Below, one piece after another: positions 25,999 to 35,100 of a stretch of 37,926 bases of DNA; positions within the stretch are counted from its first letter, which is position 1; each line of letters begins with the position of its first letter. Under the pieces are notes generated by a model. That model saw nothing but the letters and a program-made list of their open reading frames with translations. It made no database searches and had not been told where the DNA came from. The position numbers and the translations under genes are program-made. The DNA lies in assembly GCA_903820035.1 (NCBI GenBank), contig CAIJFT010000019.1:1-37926 (forward strand). Direction: 5' to 3'. Origin of the DNA: an uncultured Opitutia bacterium (GTDB taxonomy: Bacteria > Verrucomicrobiota > Verrucomicrobiia > Opitutales > Opitutaceae).

Positions 25999-27597
25999 TC
26001 AGAGTGAAAGGTGGTCGATGTACGCGTCCTCGAAGCCGGGTTGCAGATTGAGTTCAATCGACTCCATCCGACCGCAAGCGGTCTGCATCTCCGCGAGTAG
26101 GCTGCGATCATTCAACGCCAGAAACGCGCCGCCGAGCGACGTGTTCCCCACGACGGCAACCTGCGCCTCGGTAAAGCCGGGCAACAGCCCGCAGCCAATC
26201 GCGTGCGCCAGCGACAAATGCAGCCCAAAGCCTCCGGCCAGGTGCACGCGTTGCACTTGGGCCGGGGTAGTTTCGAGCAATCCAAGCAGCGTGGTGATGC
26301 CCGCCGCGATCGCCGCCTTCGCCTGCAAGAGGCGCGCGATGTCGACCTCGGAAATCCAAATCGGACCCGCCGCTCCGTGCGCGTGCAACCGCAACTTCCA
26401 GCCGTACGCGTCGGCCACGAGCGTGTCACCCGCCGCGGCGCGCAACGCGGCCGTGAACCGGCCGCTCGTGCCGATGAAACCGGCCCGCCGCGCTTCCCCC
26501 AAGAAATCGACATACGCCGAGCCGCACAACCCGAGCGGGCGCGGACCGCCGCCAATCACGTCGCACTCAACCGAAAACGGCGCGGCCCGCAGCCGCACCC
26601 GCTCGATCGCCCCGACCACGCCGCGCACGCCGCTGGTCAGCCCCGCGCCCTCGAACGCCGGACCCGCCGCCGTGGCGCAGCCGATCAACCGCTCGCCGAC
26701 CTTGGCCACGATCTCCCCGTTGGTCCCGACATCGACGAGCAGCGTCGGTCCGTCGTCGTACAGCATGCCGGTCGCCACGATCCCCGCCGCGAGGTCCGCG
26801 CCGACATACGCCGCCGGCCCGGGGAGCAAATGGACCGCCGCATCCGCCGCGCCGAAGTCCAAACCGAGCGCCGCCGGAGCGTAGGTGCGGTAATCCAAAA
26901 ACACGGCGCGGAACGGATGCGTTCCCAGCGGGGTCGGATCAACGCCCGCCAGCAGGTGTTGCATCGTGGTGTTCGCCGCCACGGTCATCACGGCGACCTC
27001 CCGCAACGGCACGCCCGCGTCCACCGCCGCCTTGATGAGCAGTGGCTGCAACGTCTCCACCGCAATCGCCCGCTGCAGTTCGGCCACCGCCGCCGGACCG
27101 GTCGCACAAAACTGGATGCGCGTCAGCACGTCCTCGCCGTAACGGATCTGCGCGTTAAAGCCCGAAGCCGCCGCCATCACCCGGCCGTCGCTCAAATCAC
27201 AGAGCGCCAGCGCCACCGTCGTCGTGCCGACGTCCACCGCCGCGCCGTACCGCGCATTCGCCGCGAGCGGATCATGCGCCCACGGGATCCCCACTCGAAA
27301 TTCCGACACCACCGCCGGCTCGTGCCGCAACCACGACCGCGCCGGCACCGTGACCTCCGCGCCCGCGACCTCCCGCACCAGCAGCTGACAGGCTTTCACC
27401 CGCCGCACTGCACCACTCGGCCCGCCACCGATCGACACCTCGCACCCCGCGCACCGCCCGCGCCCGCCACAACGGGTGTTCAACGGCATGCCGCGGCGGG
27501 CCAGCAGGGCCGCCAACGTCAGCCCGTCCTCCTCCGCCGCCGCGACCAATCCGCGCATCCCGTCCGGCGTCGCGAGGCGCACGGCGACGGTCTTCAC
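25999..27597 (-). CDS. RACo-type corrinoid activation protein (2Fe-2S ferredoxin plus ASKHA ATPase)
   Basis: The 532-residue protein matches reductive activators of corrinoid proteins (RACo, RamA-like DUF4445 group). The N-terminal ferredoxin domain has a 2Fe-2S cysteine set C43, C49, C52 and C70 (RCGGRGRCAGC pattern). The rest is an actin-like ATPase with phosphate-binding motifs GAAVDVGTTTVALAL and TLLVDVGTNGEIVAKV, a central GCATAAGPAFEGAG, LGLCGSAYVD, and LAGGFGLHLSLA. Family members use ATP to reduce inactive cob(II)alamin to cob(I)alamin after accidental oxidation. The start is a GTG at 27597, overlapping the DUF1638 stop as GTGA, so translation is coupled. An upstream in-frame extension exists but runs antiparallel to no domain and inside DUF1638. 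Confidence 0.9.
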   Translation of the reverse strand: MKTVAVRLATPDGMRGLVAAAEEDGLTLAALLARRGMPLNTRCGGRGRCAGCEVSIGGGPSGAVRRVKACQLLVREVAGAEVTVPARSWLRHEPAVVSEFRVGIPWAHDPLAANARYGAAVDVGTTTVALALCDLSDGRVMAAASGFNAQIRYGEDVLTRIQFCATGPAAVAELQRAIAVETLQPLLIKAAVDAGVPLREVAVMTVAANTTMQHLLAGVDPTPLGTHPFRAVFLDYRTYAPAALGLDFGAADAAVHLLPGPAAYVGADLAAGIVATGMLYDDGPTLLVDVGTNGEIVAKVGERLIGCATAAGPAFEGAGLTSGVRGVVGAIERVRLRAAPFSVECDVIGGGPRPLGLCGSAYVDFLGEARRAGFIGTSGRFTAALRAAAGDTLVADAYGWKLRLHAHGAAGPIWISEVDIARLLQAKAAIAAGITTLLGLLETTPAQVQRVHLAGGFGLHLSLAHAIGCGLLPGFTEAQVAVVGNTSLGGAFLALNDRSLLAEMQTACGRMESIELNLQPGFEDAYIDHLSL

Positions 27598-28394
27598 GGG
27601 CCCGGCGGCATTGGCACCGCCTTGATGATCGTTGCGTCGGCGGTCAACCGGATCGCGTGGTGCGGCGGGACCACGAGAAAACGCCGTTCGTCCCAATTCC
27701 CCGCTAGTAAATCCACCAACAACTGCGGATCGCCCTTCACGTGTTCGAAGGACCACCCGAGGCACCCGGCACAGTGCTGCGTGTAGCGCACATCTTTTTC
27801 CGTCTCCCCCACGCCGAGTCCGACATACGCCGCCCGGTCGTACTTCGCAATCCACTGCGCCTCGACCTCCATCAGATAATCCACCTCATCCCGGCCGAAT
27901 TTTTCCGTGTACTCTCGCCGCAGCTTGGCGTCGCGCTCCGGCCCCGGCGGGGCCTGGCTCCCGATCCAGCCCGGACTGTACCAATACGTGCCCGGATGCT
28001 CGCGGAGGTAATCGGCGTAGCGCTCCTTGTCCCCGAGAAACAGCGTCACACAATCGTGCGCCCGCGCGATCACGAGCGGGCACCGTCCGTGCCGCAGGTT
28101 TTCCACCCCGCGGCTGCACAGACCGTACACCAACGCGATCACCTCCGTCCCCTCATCCGCCTCCGCGCGATCGACGGCGGCCTGCAATTGGCGTTGCAGC
28201 CGCACCGGCTCGTTGTGCAGCCCCTGCGGCATGAACACCAGATCGCGCACCTGATCGAGCCCCTGCGCAAAGTGTCGTATTTCCTTTTCCAGGACATTGC
28301 AGGCGATGACGGTCAGGGCGGGTTTCGCGCGCGGAAAACCCGAAGCCTTCGCCCCGCCGGCCGACGCCCGTGAACTGTTGATTTCCACATCCAT
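27594..28394 (-). CDS. DUF1638 domain-containing protein
   Basis: This 266-residue protein is a DUF1638 family member, recognisable by ALTVIACNVLEKEI near residue 24, YGLCSRGVENLR, the ARAHDCVTLFLGDKERY segment, GTYWYSPGWIG, and CAGCLGWSFEHVKGD near the end. Several conserved cysteines and a His suggest a metal site, but no reaction is known to me. DUF1638 genes are often found beside corrinoid methyltransferase systems, and here the protein is coupled by GTGA overlap to the RACo-like gene. I used ATG 28394, with GGAAG five bases upstream. A stronger AAGGAG at 28434-28439 precedes a GTG (28428) in a different frame, so the true translation start deserves checking. Confidence 0.85.
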   Translation of the reverse strand: MDVEINSSRASAGGAKASGFPRAKPALTVIACNVLEKEIRHFAQGLDQVRDLVFMPQGLHNEPVRLQRQLQAAVDRAEADEGTEVIALVYGLCSRGVENLRHGRCPLVIARAHDCVTLFLGDKERYADYLREHPGTYWYSPGWIGSQAPPGPERDAKLRREYTEKFGRDEVDYLMEVEAQWIAKYDRAAYVGLGVGETEKDVRYTQHCAGCLGWSFEHVKGDPQLLVDLLAGNWDERRFLVVPPHHAIRLTADATIIKAVPMPPGP

Positions 28395-28407
28395 CACCGC
28401 TTCCGAC

Positions 28408-28430
28408 CCGTGCCGGAACTTCGGCCACGG
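28408..28430. promoter_or_regulatory. 23-bp near-perfect palindrome, candidate operator of the corrinoid locus
   Basis: CCGTG-C-C-G-GAA-C-TTC-G-G-C-CACGG is a dyad of 23 bases centred on C28419, with only two symmetric mismatched pairs. It lies in the 85-base gap between the divergent DUF1638 and corrinoid-protein genes, 14 bases before the DUF1638 ATG, where a repressor could control both directions. No regulator gene is adjacent. Confidence 0.6.
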
Positions 28431-28479
28431 TAGCTCCTTAGGGTTTGTCTTGTCCACGCCCGTTTCCACACTCGGCGCC

Positions 28480-29118
28480 ATGCCGTCCGTCACCGCTCTC
28501 ACCGAGGCCGTCGCCGCCGGCAAACGCAACGATGCCTTGCGCCTTACCCAGGAGCTCCTCGCCGCCGGAATCCCGCCCCAAGTCATCGTCGAAACCGGTC
28601 TCGTCCCCGGGATGTCGATCGTCGGTGAGCGCTTCCGCAAAAACGAAATCTTCGTCCCCGAAATGCTCATCGCCGCCCGCGCGATGAAGGAGTCGCTCAA
28701 GCTGCTCGAACCCCTCCTCGTCGCCGCCGGCATCCGCCCGAAATACACTGCGATCATCGGCACCGCCCAGGGCGACCTGCACGACATTGGCAAGAACCTG
28801 GTGGCGATGATGTGGCGCGGCGCCAATTTTAACGTGATTGATCTCGGCACCAACGTGAGCGCCGAACGCTACGTCGCCGCCGCCCGCGAGCATCAGGCGC
28901 ACCTCGTCGGCATCTCGGCCCTCCTCACCACCACGATGCCGGCGATGAAAGAAGCCGTCCTCGCCCTCAAGGCCGCCGGCCTCACGGGCACCAAGGTCGT
29001 CATCGGCGGCGCGCCCGTCACCCAGGACTTCGCCGATGAGATCGGGGCCGACGGCTTCGCGGCCGACGCCGGCACCGCCGTCTCCCTCGCCCGCCGGCTG
29101 GTCGGCGAAGCGGCTTAG
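28480..29118 (+). CDS. Methyltransferase cognate corrinoid protein (MtaC/MttC/MtvC type)
   Basis: The 212-residue protein is a stand-alone cobalamin carrier. Residues 1-85 form the helical cap domain (B12-binding-2), with ETGLVPGMSIVGERFRKNEI and FVPEMLIAARAMKESLKLLEP. Residues 88-212 form the Rossmann-like B12 domain with the base-off ligand motif DLHDIG (D99, H101, G104), GISALLTTTMPAMKEAV, and VVIGGAPVTQDFADEIGADG. Such proteins shuttle a methyl group between two methyltransferases. It is divergent from the DUF1638-RACo-UroD genes and followed by a homocysteine methyltransferase. The ATG at 28480 gives the family's N-terminus; no Shine-Dalgarno is evident. Confidence 0.94.
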   Translation: MPSVTALTEAVAAGKRNDALRLTQELLAAGIPPQVIVETGLVPGMSIVGERFRKNEIFVPEMLIAARAMKESLKLLEPLLVAAGIRPKYTAIIGTAQGDLHDIGKNLVAMMWRGANFNVIDLGTNVSAERYVAAAREHQAHLVGISALLTTTMPAMKEAVLALKAAGLTGTKVVIGGAPVTQDFADEIGADGFAADAGTAVSLARRLVGEAA

Positions 29119-29131
29119 GGCGCGCGCCGGT

Positions 29132-29178
29132 TTCACGGTGAAGGTTGAAAGCCCACCCGCCGGCACAAGCCGCTCAAC
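29132..29178. repeat. GGTTGAAAG-type inverted repeat after the corrinoid gene
   Basis: TTCACGGTGAA is a small palindrome that runs into GGTTGAAAG (29143-29151); GGTTGA then pairs with TCAACC at about 29174-29179. It shares the 9-mer of the elements at 7355, 7376 and 9325, and lies shortly after the corrinoid-protein stop at 29118. Confidence 0.45.
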
Positions 29179-29204
29179 CGGATATTGTCCTTTGCGGGAC
29201 CAGT

Positions 29205-29279
29205 CCGGGTGAAAACGACCGGCTTCATGGTGGCGCGCTCGATTTTCGGAGCACGGCAGACGCTCCGTCGTTCACCGGG
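29205..29279 (+). other. Possible structured leader RNA before the homocysteine methyltransferase
   Basis: In the 260-base gap before the gene at 29379, GGTGAAaaCGAC (29208-29219) can pair with GTCGTTCACC-like sequence ending at 29279, enclosing a CGGAGC/GCTCCG stem (29247-29252 with 29262-29267). I cannot match it to a cobalamin, SAM or SAH riboswitch consensus: no GCCACTG B12-box-like core is seen. It is reported as a fold by eye only. Confidence 0.3.
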
Positions 29280-29378
29280 CGACAGACCACCTTCATTATC
29301 AAAATCCCGTCGCGCTCCGCGTTCTTACCCCGTTTGTCACGTGCCGGACCACCCTCCCCCCCCGCTCCCTTTTCACGC

Positions 29379-30278
29379 ATGAACCGCACCGACTCCCTCC
29401 GTCAAACCCTCGCCCGCCGCGCCCTCCTCGGTGACGGCGCGACCGGCACGCAATTACAGTCGATGGGCCTGAAGCCCGGCGCGTGCGGCGAATTCTGGAA
29501 CACCGCCCATCCCGACCGCGTGCGGGAGCTCCACCGCCGCTACGTCACCGCCGGCGCGGATCTGCTCACGACGAATACCTTCGGTGCGAATGCCTTCGTC
29601 CTCGGCCACCACGGCGCGGCAGACCGCGGGCGCGAACTCAACGTGGCCGGGGCCCAGCTCGCGCGGGAACTCGCCGGCGACGCCGCCTGGGTCCTCGGCG
29701 ATGTCGGCCCCTTCGGCGGCATGCTCGAGCCCCTCGGCGAGACCTTACCCGAGGATGCCGCGAAGGCGTTTCGGGATCAGGCCGCCGCGTTGCTCGAGGG
29801 CGGGGCCGACGCCATTTTGGTCGAGACGATGTCCGACCCCGTCGAGATGGCCCTCGCCATTGGCGCCGCGCAGGCCGCCGGGGCCACGTTGGTCATCGCC
29901 ACCTATGCGTTTCAAAAATCAGCAGTCGGGCTGCGCACCATGATGGGCACCACGGTCGCTGCGGCGGTGGCCGCCGCGCTCGCCGCGGGCGCAGATGTGG
30001 TGGGAGCCAATTGCGGCACGGACCTGTCGCTCGGCGATTACGAAAAGCTCGCCGCCGAACTGGTCGCCGCCGCCAAAGGCAACCCGGTCATCGTGCAGCC
30101 CAACGCCGGTTCGCCGATTCTCCGCGAGGGCAGAATCTCGTACGCCGAGTCGGCGGCGTTGTTCGCCGCCGCCGCGCCGCGACTGCTGGGCGCCGGAGCC
30201 CGGCTCATCGGCGGTTGCTGCGGCAGTACGCCGGAGCACATTGCCGCGATGCGCCCCGTCGTGAAGCCGACCGGCTAA
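29379..30278 (+). CDS. Homocysteine S-methyltransferase domain protein (MetH N-terminal-domain/BHMT-like)
   Basis: The 299-residue TIM barrel has the three zinc-binding cysteines of the family: C212 in VVGANCGTDLS and C280/C281 in LIGGCCGSTPEHI. It also has the opening LLGDGATGTQLQSMGLKPG and the TTNTFGANAFVLGHHG homocysteine site. Members move a methyl group onto homocysteine to make methionine, from betaine, S-methylmethionine, or methylcobalamin when part of MetH. Size equals a single MetH Hcy domain with no folate, B12 or reactivation domain attached. Next to a free corrinoid protein and its activator, it plausibly serves as the acceptor-side methyltransferase. Start ATG 29379 is preceded by no Shine-Dalgarno; the frame is open further upstream to 29145, but without family likeness. 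Confidence 0.9.
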   Translation: MNRTDSLRQTLARRALLGDGATGTQLQSMGLKPGACGEFWNTAHPDRVRELHRRYVTAGADLLTTNTFGANAFVLGHHGAADRGRELNVAGAQLARELAGDAAWVLGDVGPFGGMLEPLGETLPEDAAKAFRDQAAALLEGGADAILVETMSDPVEMALAIGAAQAAGATLVIATYAFQKSAVGLRTMMGTTVAAAVAAALAAGADVVGANCGTDLSLGDYEKLAAELVAAAKGNPVIVQPNAGSPILREGRISYAESAALFAAAAPRLLGAGARLIGGCCGSTPEHIAAMRPVVKPTG

Positions 30279-30302
30279 GCCGCGTTCATCCAATTTAAAA
30301 CG

Positions 30303-30400
30303 GTGGGTTGAGCGACCAATCCCAGGCAGAGACTCCGGCGAAGCGGACCTGCAAACGCGAAGCCACCCGATGGTTTTCGTCTCAACGCTCCGCAACCCAC
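30303..30400. repeat. Inverted repeat in the gap between convergent homocysteine methyltransferase and DUF1501 genes
   Basis: GTGGGTTG-AGCG (30303-30314) faces CGCT-ccg-CAACCCAC (30386-30400), complementary over 12 bases with a 3-base bulge. The rest of the 198-base gap shows nothing else. It may be a bidirectional terminator. Confidence 0.5.
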
Positions 30401-30476
30401 GCTCACCGGCATAAGTCCGGCCGATAGCATTTCCAGAAATAGGGTGGCCGCGTTGTCGCCTCCGGCTCGGACGCGG

Positions 30477-31961
30477 CTACGCCAGAATCCCCTTCACGAT
30501 CTGCGACGGCAGCACGCCGGTAAGGCGAGCGTCGAGGCCCTGGACCCTCACGGAGAGGCGCTCGTGGTCGATGCCCATCAGGTGCAGGATGGTGGCGTGC
30601 AGATCGCGCACGTGCACGGGATCGCGCACCACGTTGTAGGACATCTCGTCCGTCTCGCCGTAGACCATGCCGCCCTTGATGCCGCCGCCGGCCATCCAGA
30701 GCGAAAAGCACCGCGGGTGGTGGTCGCGCCCGTAGTTCTTCTCGGTGAGCGTGCCCTGACAATAAACCGTGCGACCGAACTCACCACCCCAGATCACGAG
30801 CGTGTCGTCGAGCATACCGCGCTGCTTCAAATCCTGCACGAGTCCGTAGCAGGCCTGGTCGACATCCTTGCATTGCGAGGCGATGTCGCGGGGCAGCGAG
30901 CCGTGCTGGTCCCAGCCACGGTGGAAAATCTGCACAAAACGCACGCCGCGCTCGACGAGCCGCCGCGCCATCAGGGCCGAACTGGCAAAACTGCCGCGCG
31001 TGCGCGCCTCCTCCCCATAGAGTGCATAGGTCGAGTCGGGCTCCTGCGAGAGATCGGCCAACTCCGGGATGCTCGCCTGCATGCGGAACGCCATCTCGAA
31101 CTGCTGCGTGCGCGTCTGGATCTCCGGGTCACCGATACTTGCGTAGCTGCGGAGGTTTAATTCCTCGAGACCGTCGAGCATCTTGCGGCGCAACTCGCGC
31201 GGGATGCCGGGCGCGTCGTTCAGGTACAGCACCGGATCGCCCTGGGAGCGGAATGAAACGCCGGCGTGCTTGCCCGGCAGGTAACCCGAGCCCCAGAGCC
31301 GCGCCGAGATCGCCTGCACGTTCGACAACGGACTCGAGTGCTTGGCGTGCAGGACCACGAACGCCGGCAAATCCTGATTCACCGTACCGAGGCCGTAGGC
31401 GAGCCACGAACCGAGCGAGGCTTTGCCGTTTTGCATCGAGCCGGTGTACATGAGCTGGTTGGCGGGCTCATGGTTGATCGCATCGGTCTTCATCGAGCGG
31501 ATAACACAGATGTCGTCCGCCATCTTCGCGGTCCACGGCAGAAGCTCGCTGATCCACGTTCCGCTCTGCCCGTGCTGCGCGAAATTAAACATGCTCGGCG
31601 CGAGCGGAAACGCCTCCTGCTTCGCGGTCATGCCGGTCAGGCGCTCGCCCTGCCCCGCCAGCCAGTCCTTGAGGTCCTCCTTAAACCGCTTCCGCAGGTC
31701 GGGCTTGTAGTCGAACAACTCCAGCTGCGACGGCGCGCCGATGAGCGAAACGTAGATCGCCCGCTTGGCTTTCGGCGCAATCTTCCACGGCTCCCGCATC
31801 GCCGTCGCGAGCGTGTCGGCACCGGCGCCGAGCACACTCTGCCCGAGCAACGAGCCGAGCGCGGCCACGCCGAGCCCCGTGCCCGACTGCCGGAAAAACT
31901 GCCGGCGCGTCAGCGCTTCATTGTAAGTGGCGATCGAATTCTGCCAGTCGGGGGGAAGCAT
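30477..31961 (-). CDS. Tat-exported DUF1501 protein
   Basis: The 494-residue protein starts with a twin-arginine signal, TRRQFFRQSGTGLGVAALGSLLG (RR at residues 19-20), so it is likely exported folded. The body is DUF1501, an alkaline-phosphatase/sulfatase-like fold family: YVSLIGAPSQLELFDYKP, FNFAQHGQSGTWISELLP, GWDQHG, DTLVIWGGEFGRT and the metal-site-like GRDHHPRCFSLWMAGGG. Its reaction is not established. DUF1501 genes usually sit next to DUF1549/DUF1553 genes in Planctomycetes and Verrucomicrobia, as here (144-base gap). It is the last gene of the minus-strand module. Confidence 0.93.
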   Translation of the reverse strand: MLPPDWQNSIATYNEALTRRQFFRQSGTGLGVAALGSLLGQSVLGAGADTLATAMREPWKIAPKAKRAIYVSLIGAPSQLELFDYKPDLRKRFKEDLKDWLAGQGERLTGMTAKQEAFPLAPSMFNFAQHGQSGTWISELLPWTAKMADDICVIRSMKTDAINHEPANQLMYTGSMQNGKASLGSWLAYGLGTVNQDLPAFVVLHAKHSSPLSNVQAISARLWGSGYLPGKHAGVSFRSQGDPVLYLNDAPGIPRELRRKMLDGLEELNLRSYASIGDPEIQTRTQQFEMAFRMQASIPELADLSQEPDSTYALYGEEARTRGSFASSALMARRLVERGVRFVQIFHRGWDQHGSLPRDIASQCKDVDQACYGLVQDLKQRGMLDDTLVIWGGEFGRTVYCQGTLTEKNYGRDHHPRCFSLWMAGGGIKGGMVYGETDEMSYNVVRDPVHVRDLHATILHLMGIDHERLSVRVQGLDARLTGVLPSQIVKGILA

Positions 31962-32105
31962 GGGGGAAGGAAGTGCCGGGGAACAAGGGGCAAGGATCAG
32001 GAGGGCCGAATCAGCAGCGTGCGCCAGGACCCTGGTTCCGGTTTGGGCGTTTGAGATTTGGCGTTCGGAGTTTTGCGCTGGTCCCTCGAATATGCGCCTC
32101 GGTCC

Positions 32106-35100
32106 TTATTTGGACAGCGCTTCATCCAGATTCATCACCTGGCTGGCGACCATCGTCCAGGCGGCGAGTTCGGGGACCGGGAGCTTTGCGTCCAGCGGCG
32201 ACTCACCGACGCCCAGCAGCTGTTTCGCCAACGCCGGCTCGCGCTGGTAGATCGAGAGGGCGGCGTCGAAGGTCCGGCGCACCACGGCGCGTTCGGGCTT
32301 GGCAAAGGTCCGGCCGAGCAGGCGCAGTGAAACCGCGTCGAGGCGGCCGTCAAAGGAACGGGACTCGCGCAGCGCGCGCGCCGCGAGCTGCCGCGACGCC
32401 TCGACGAAGAGCGGCTCATTTAACGTCACCAACGCCTGCAACGGCGTGTTGGTCCGGTCGCGTCGCACGCACGACGCCTCGCGGCTCGGCGCATTGAGGA
32501 TGTCCATCGCCGGCGGCGGCGCGGTGCGCTTCCAGAGTGTGTAGAGTGAGCGGCGATAAAGATTCTCCGTCACATCGAGGCGGTAATACCGCGTGGTCGA
32601 CTCCTTCATCGCCACCGCCTCCCAAGTCCCCTCGGGCTGATAGGGCCGCGTGGGCCGCCCCCCGAGTTTGGCGACGAGCAAACCCGAAGCGGAAAGCGCC
32701 TGATCGCGGAGTTGCTCCGCATCGAGCCGATACCGGGGCCCGCGGGCCAACAGGCGGTTGGCCGGATCGCGTTCCAACAAAGACGGGCTCACCGCCGCGG
32801 ACTGGCGGTACGTCGCACTCGTCACCATGAGCCGTACGAGGCGGCGGTAGTCCCACCCATTTTCCCGAAAGTCCACCGCGAGCCAGTCGAGCAACTGCGG
32901 GTGCGAGGGCCGGCTGCCGGTGACACCGAAGTCGCCCGCGGATTCCACGAGGCCGGTGCCGAAGAATTGTTGCCAGGTACGATTGACGGTCACGCGGGCG
33001 GGCAGCGGATTTTCCGGCGCCACGAGCCAGCGGGCCAACGCGAGGCGATTGGCCGGAGTATCGCTGGGCAAGGGCGGCAGCGCGCCCGGCGTGCCGGCGG
33101 CAACCTTGTCGCCAGGCTGGTTATACTCCCCGCGCTTCAGCACGTGGGCGAAGGGCTCCGCATCCTTCTTCTCTTCCATCACCAGCGTGATGCCGCCGCG
33201 CTGGCGCAGGCCGTCATCCTCACCGAGCAACCGCTCGAGGTCCCCCGCCATTTTGACCGCCGCCGGATCAATGGCGGAGAAGTAGTGCGCGCGCAGGAGC
33301 TTTTGGTGCGCAGCGGTCCGCTTTTCCGGCGCCACCTTCAGCGCGGCATAAACGTCCTGGATGTCGGACAGAGCCTTCGCGTCGCCGGCGAGGAAGCCGC
33401 GTTGATAACGGCGAAACTCCTGCACCCATACCTCGCCGCCGGTGAGGCCGGCCGCCGCGCGACCATCGGCCCCGTGCCGGGATCCGAGCCGCAACGGCGC
33501 CGCGGGTTTCACATCGCCGGGTAAATGGGCGGACACCGCTGAGTTCGCGACCGAGCGCCCGTCGAGGAACACCTCGATGGTGCGGCTGCGCAACGACGCC
33601 GCGTCGAAATTCAGCAGTACATGGTGCCACTTGCCCGGCGCGATCGCCGCGCCGGCCACGCCGCGCGCGTCGATCGTGCCTTTGCCGTCGGAAACGGAGA
33701 GGCCGATCTTGCCGTCCTCGAAGAAGAGTTCCCAGCCGCCGCGCTTGCCGTCGGCCTCGAGGCACGAGAGCAGCGTGCCGTTGGGTTTGCCCTCGACGCG
33801 CACCATGAGGCTGAACGCTTCAACCCCTTCGCGGAGCAGCGGCACCGCGGGACCGAGCACGAGATCCTGGCCGTTGAGCTTCGGCGCGGGGCCGTACACG
33901 CCTTCGACGAGGAAATCAGCCGGGAAACCCTTGGCCGCGGTTCCGGCCAGCTGCGCGAGACCCGCGCCGCCCGGCTCATTGAGCGGCACGTGCTGGCGAA
34001 CCTTGCGGTCCAGCGGCGCCGGCGTGAGCACCTTGGCCGTCTGCAACCACGCGACGAAGCCCGCGTCCTCCGCCTTGGTGCGGGCGTCGAGCGCCGACTT
34101 GGCGCCGCCGATCTCCGCCTGCAAAGCGTCCCAGCGGGCGCGGTCGGCCAGCGCCGGCACGAAGAGACTCGGCGGGGTGTCGGACACGTTGCCGTCCATC
34201 GCCGGCATGGTGTTATTACGAAAAAAAGCGGACAGCGCGTAGAAGTCGCGCTGCGAGACGGCGTCAAACTTGTGATCGTGACAGGCCGCGCAGCCCATCG
34301 TCAGGCCGAGCCAGACACTCGACATCGTCTCGACGCGATCCTTGGCGTAGATGACCTCGTACTCCGCGGCGATCGCTCCGCCTTCGCTCGTGGTGGACAG
34401 GCAGCGGTTGTAGCCGGAAGCGATTTTCTGCTCCAGCGTCGGGTTCGGCAAAAGGTCGCCGGCCATTTGCTCCACGGTGAATTGGTCGAACGGCAGATTC
34501 CGTTTGTAGGCCCCGACCACCCAGTCGCGGTACGGCCAGATCGAGCGGTAATTGTCGATATGGATGCCATGGGTATCGGCGTACCGCACCGCATCGAGCC
34601 AGTGCCGCGCGAACTGTTCCGCGCAGGCGTCGCTCGCGAGCAGCCGGTCCACGGCCTTTTCGTAGGCATCGGCCGAGCGATCCTTCCCGAACGCCGCGAG
34701 TTCCTCGGGCGTCGGCGGCAGGCCGCTGAGGTCGAGCGTCACCCGGCGCAGGAGGCGCGCGCGGTTTTCCTCGGCCGACGGCACGAGGCCATTCGCGGCG
34801 AGTTGTGCGCCGACGAACTGGTCGATGGCATTGCGCGCCCATTTCTTCGCCAGCGGCACGGCGGGCACCGCCGGACGCACCGGCGCGAGCAAAGACCAAT
34901 GCAGCTGGTACTCGGCGCCCTCGGCGACCCAGCGCTCCAGCAGTGCGATTTCCGCGGGCTTGAGCGTCTTGTGCGAGTCGCTCGGCGGCATGACCTCCTC
35001 CGCATCAGTGCTCCGGATACGCTCGACGAGCGGGCTCTCGGCCGGCTTGCCCGGCACGATGGCCGGCGCGAGATCGCCGCTGCCGCGCGGCGACGTGGCA

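Noticed and set aside
26203-27786. 527-codon plus-strand open frame rich in Arg, His and Gln
   Set aside because: Antisense to the RACo-like gene, which has clear ferredoxin and ATPase motifs; the composition is typical of shadow frames.
29145-29378. N-terminal extension of the homocysteine methyltransferase
   Set aside because: The frame is open, but the residues have no likeness to the family and the stretch holds inverted repeats.
29119-29378. Cobalamin riboswitch before the methyltransferase
   Set aside because: No B12-box core or GCCACTG-like segment found, so a known cobalamin riboswitch is not supported.
32050-32100. Phrase-like AAACTCCGAACGCCAAAT sequence between the DUF1553 and DUF1501 genes
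   Set aside because: It looks repetitive, but I found no second full copy in the window, so I do not call it a repeat.
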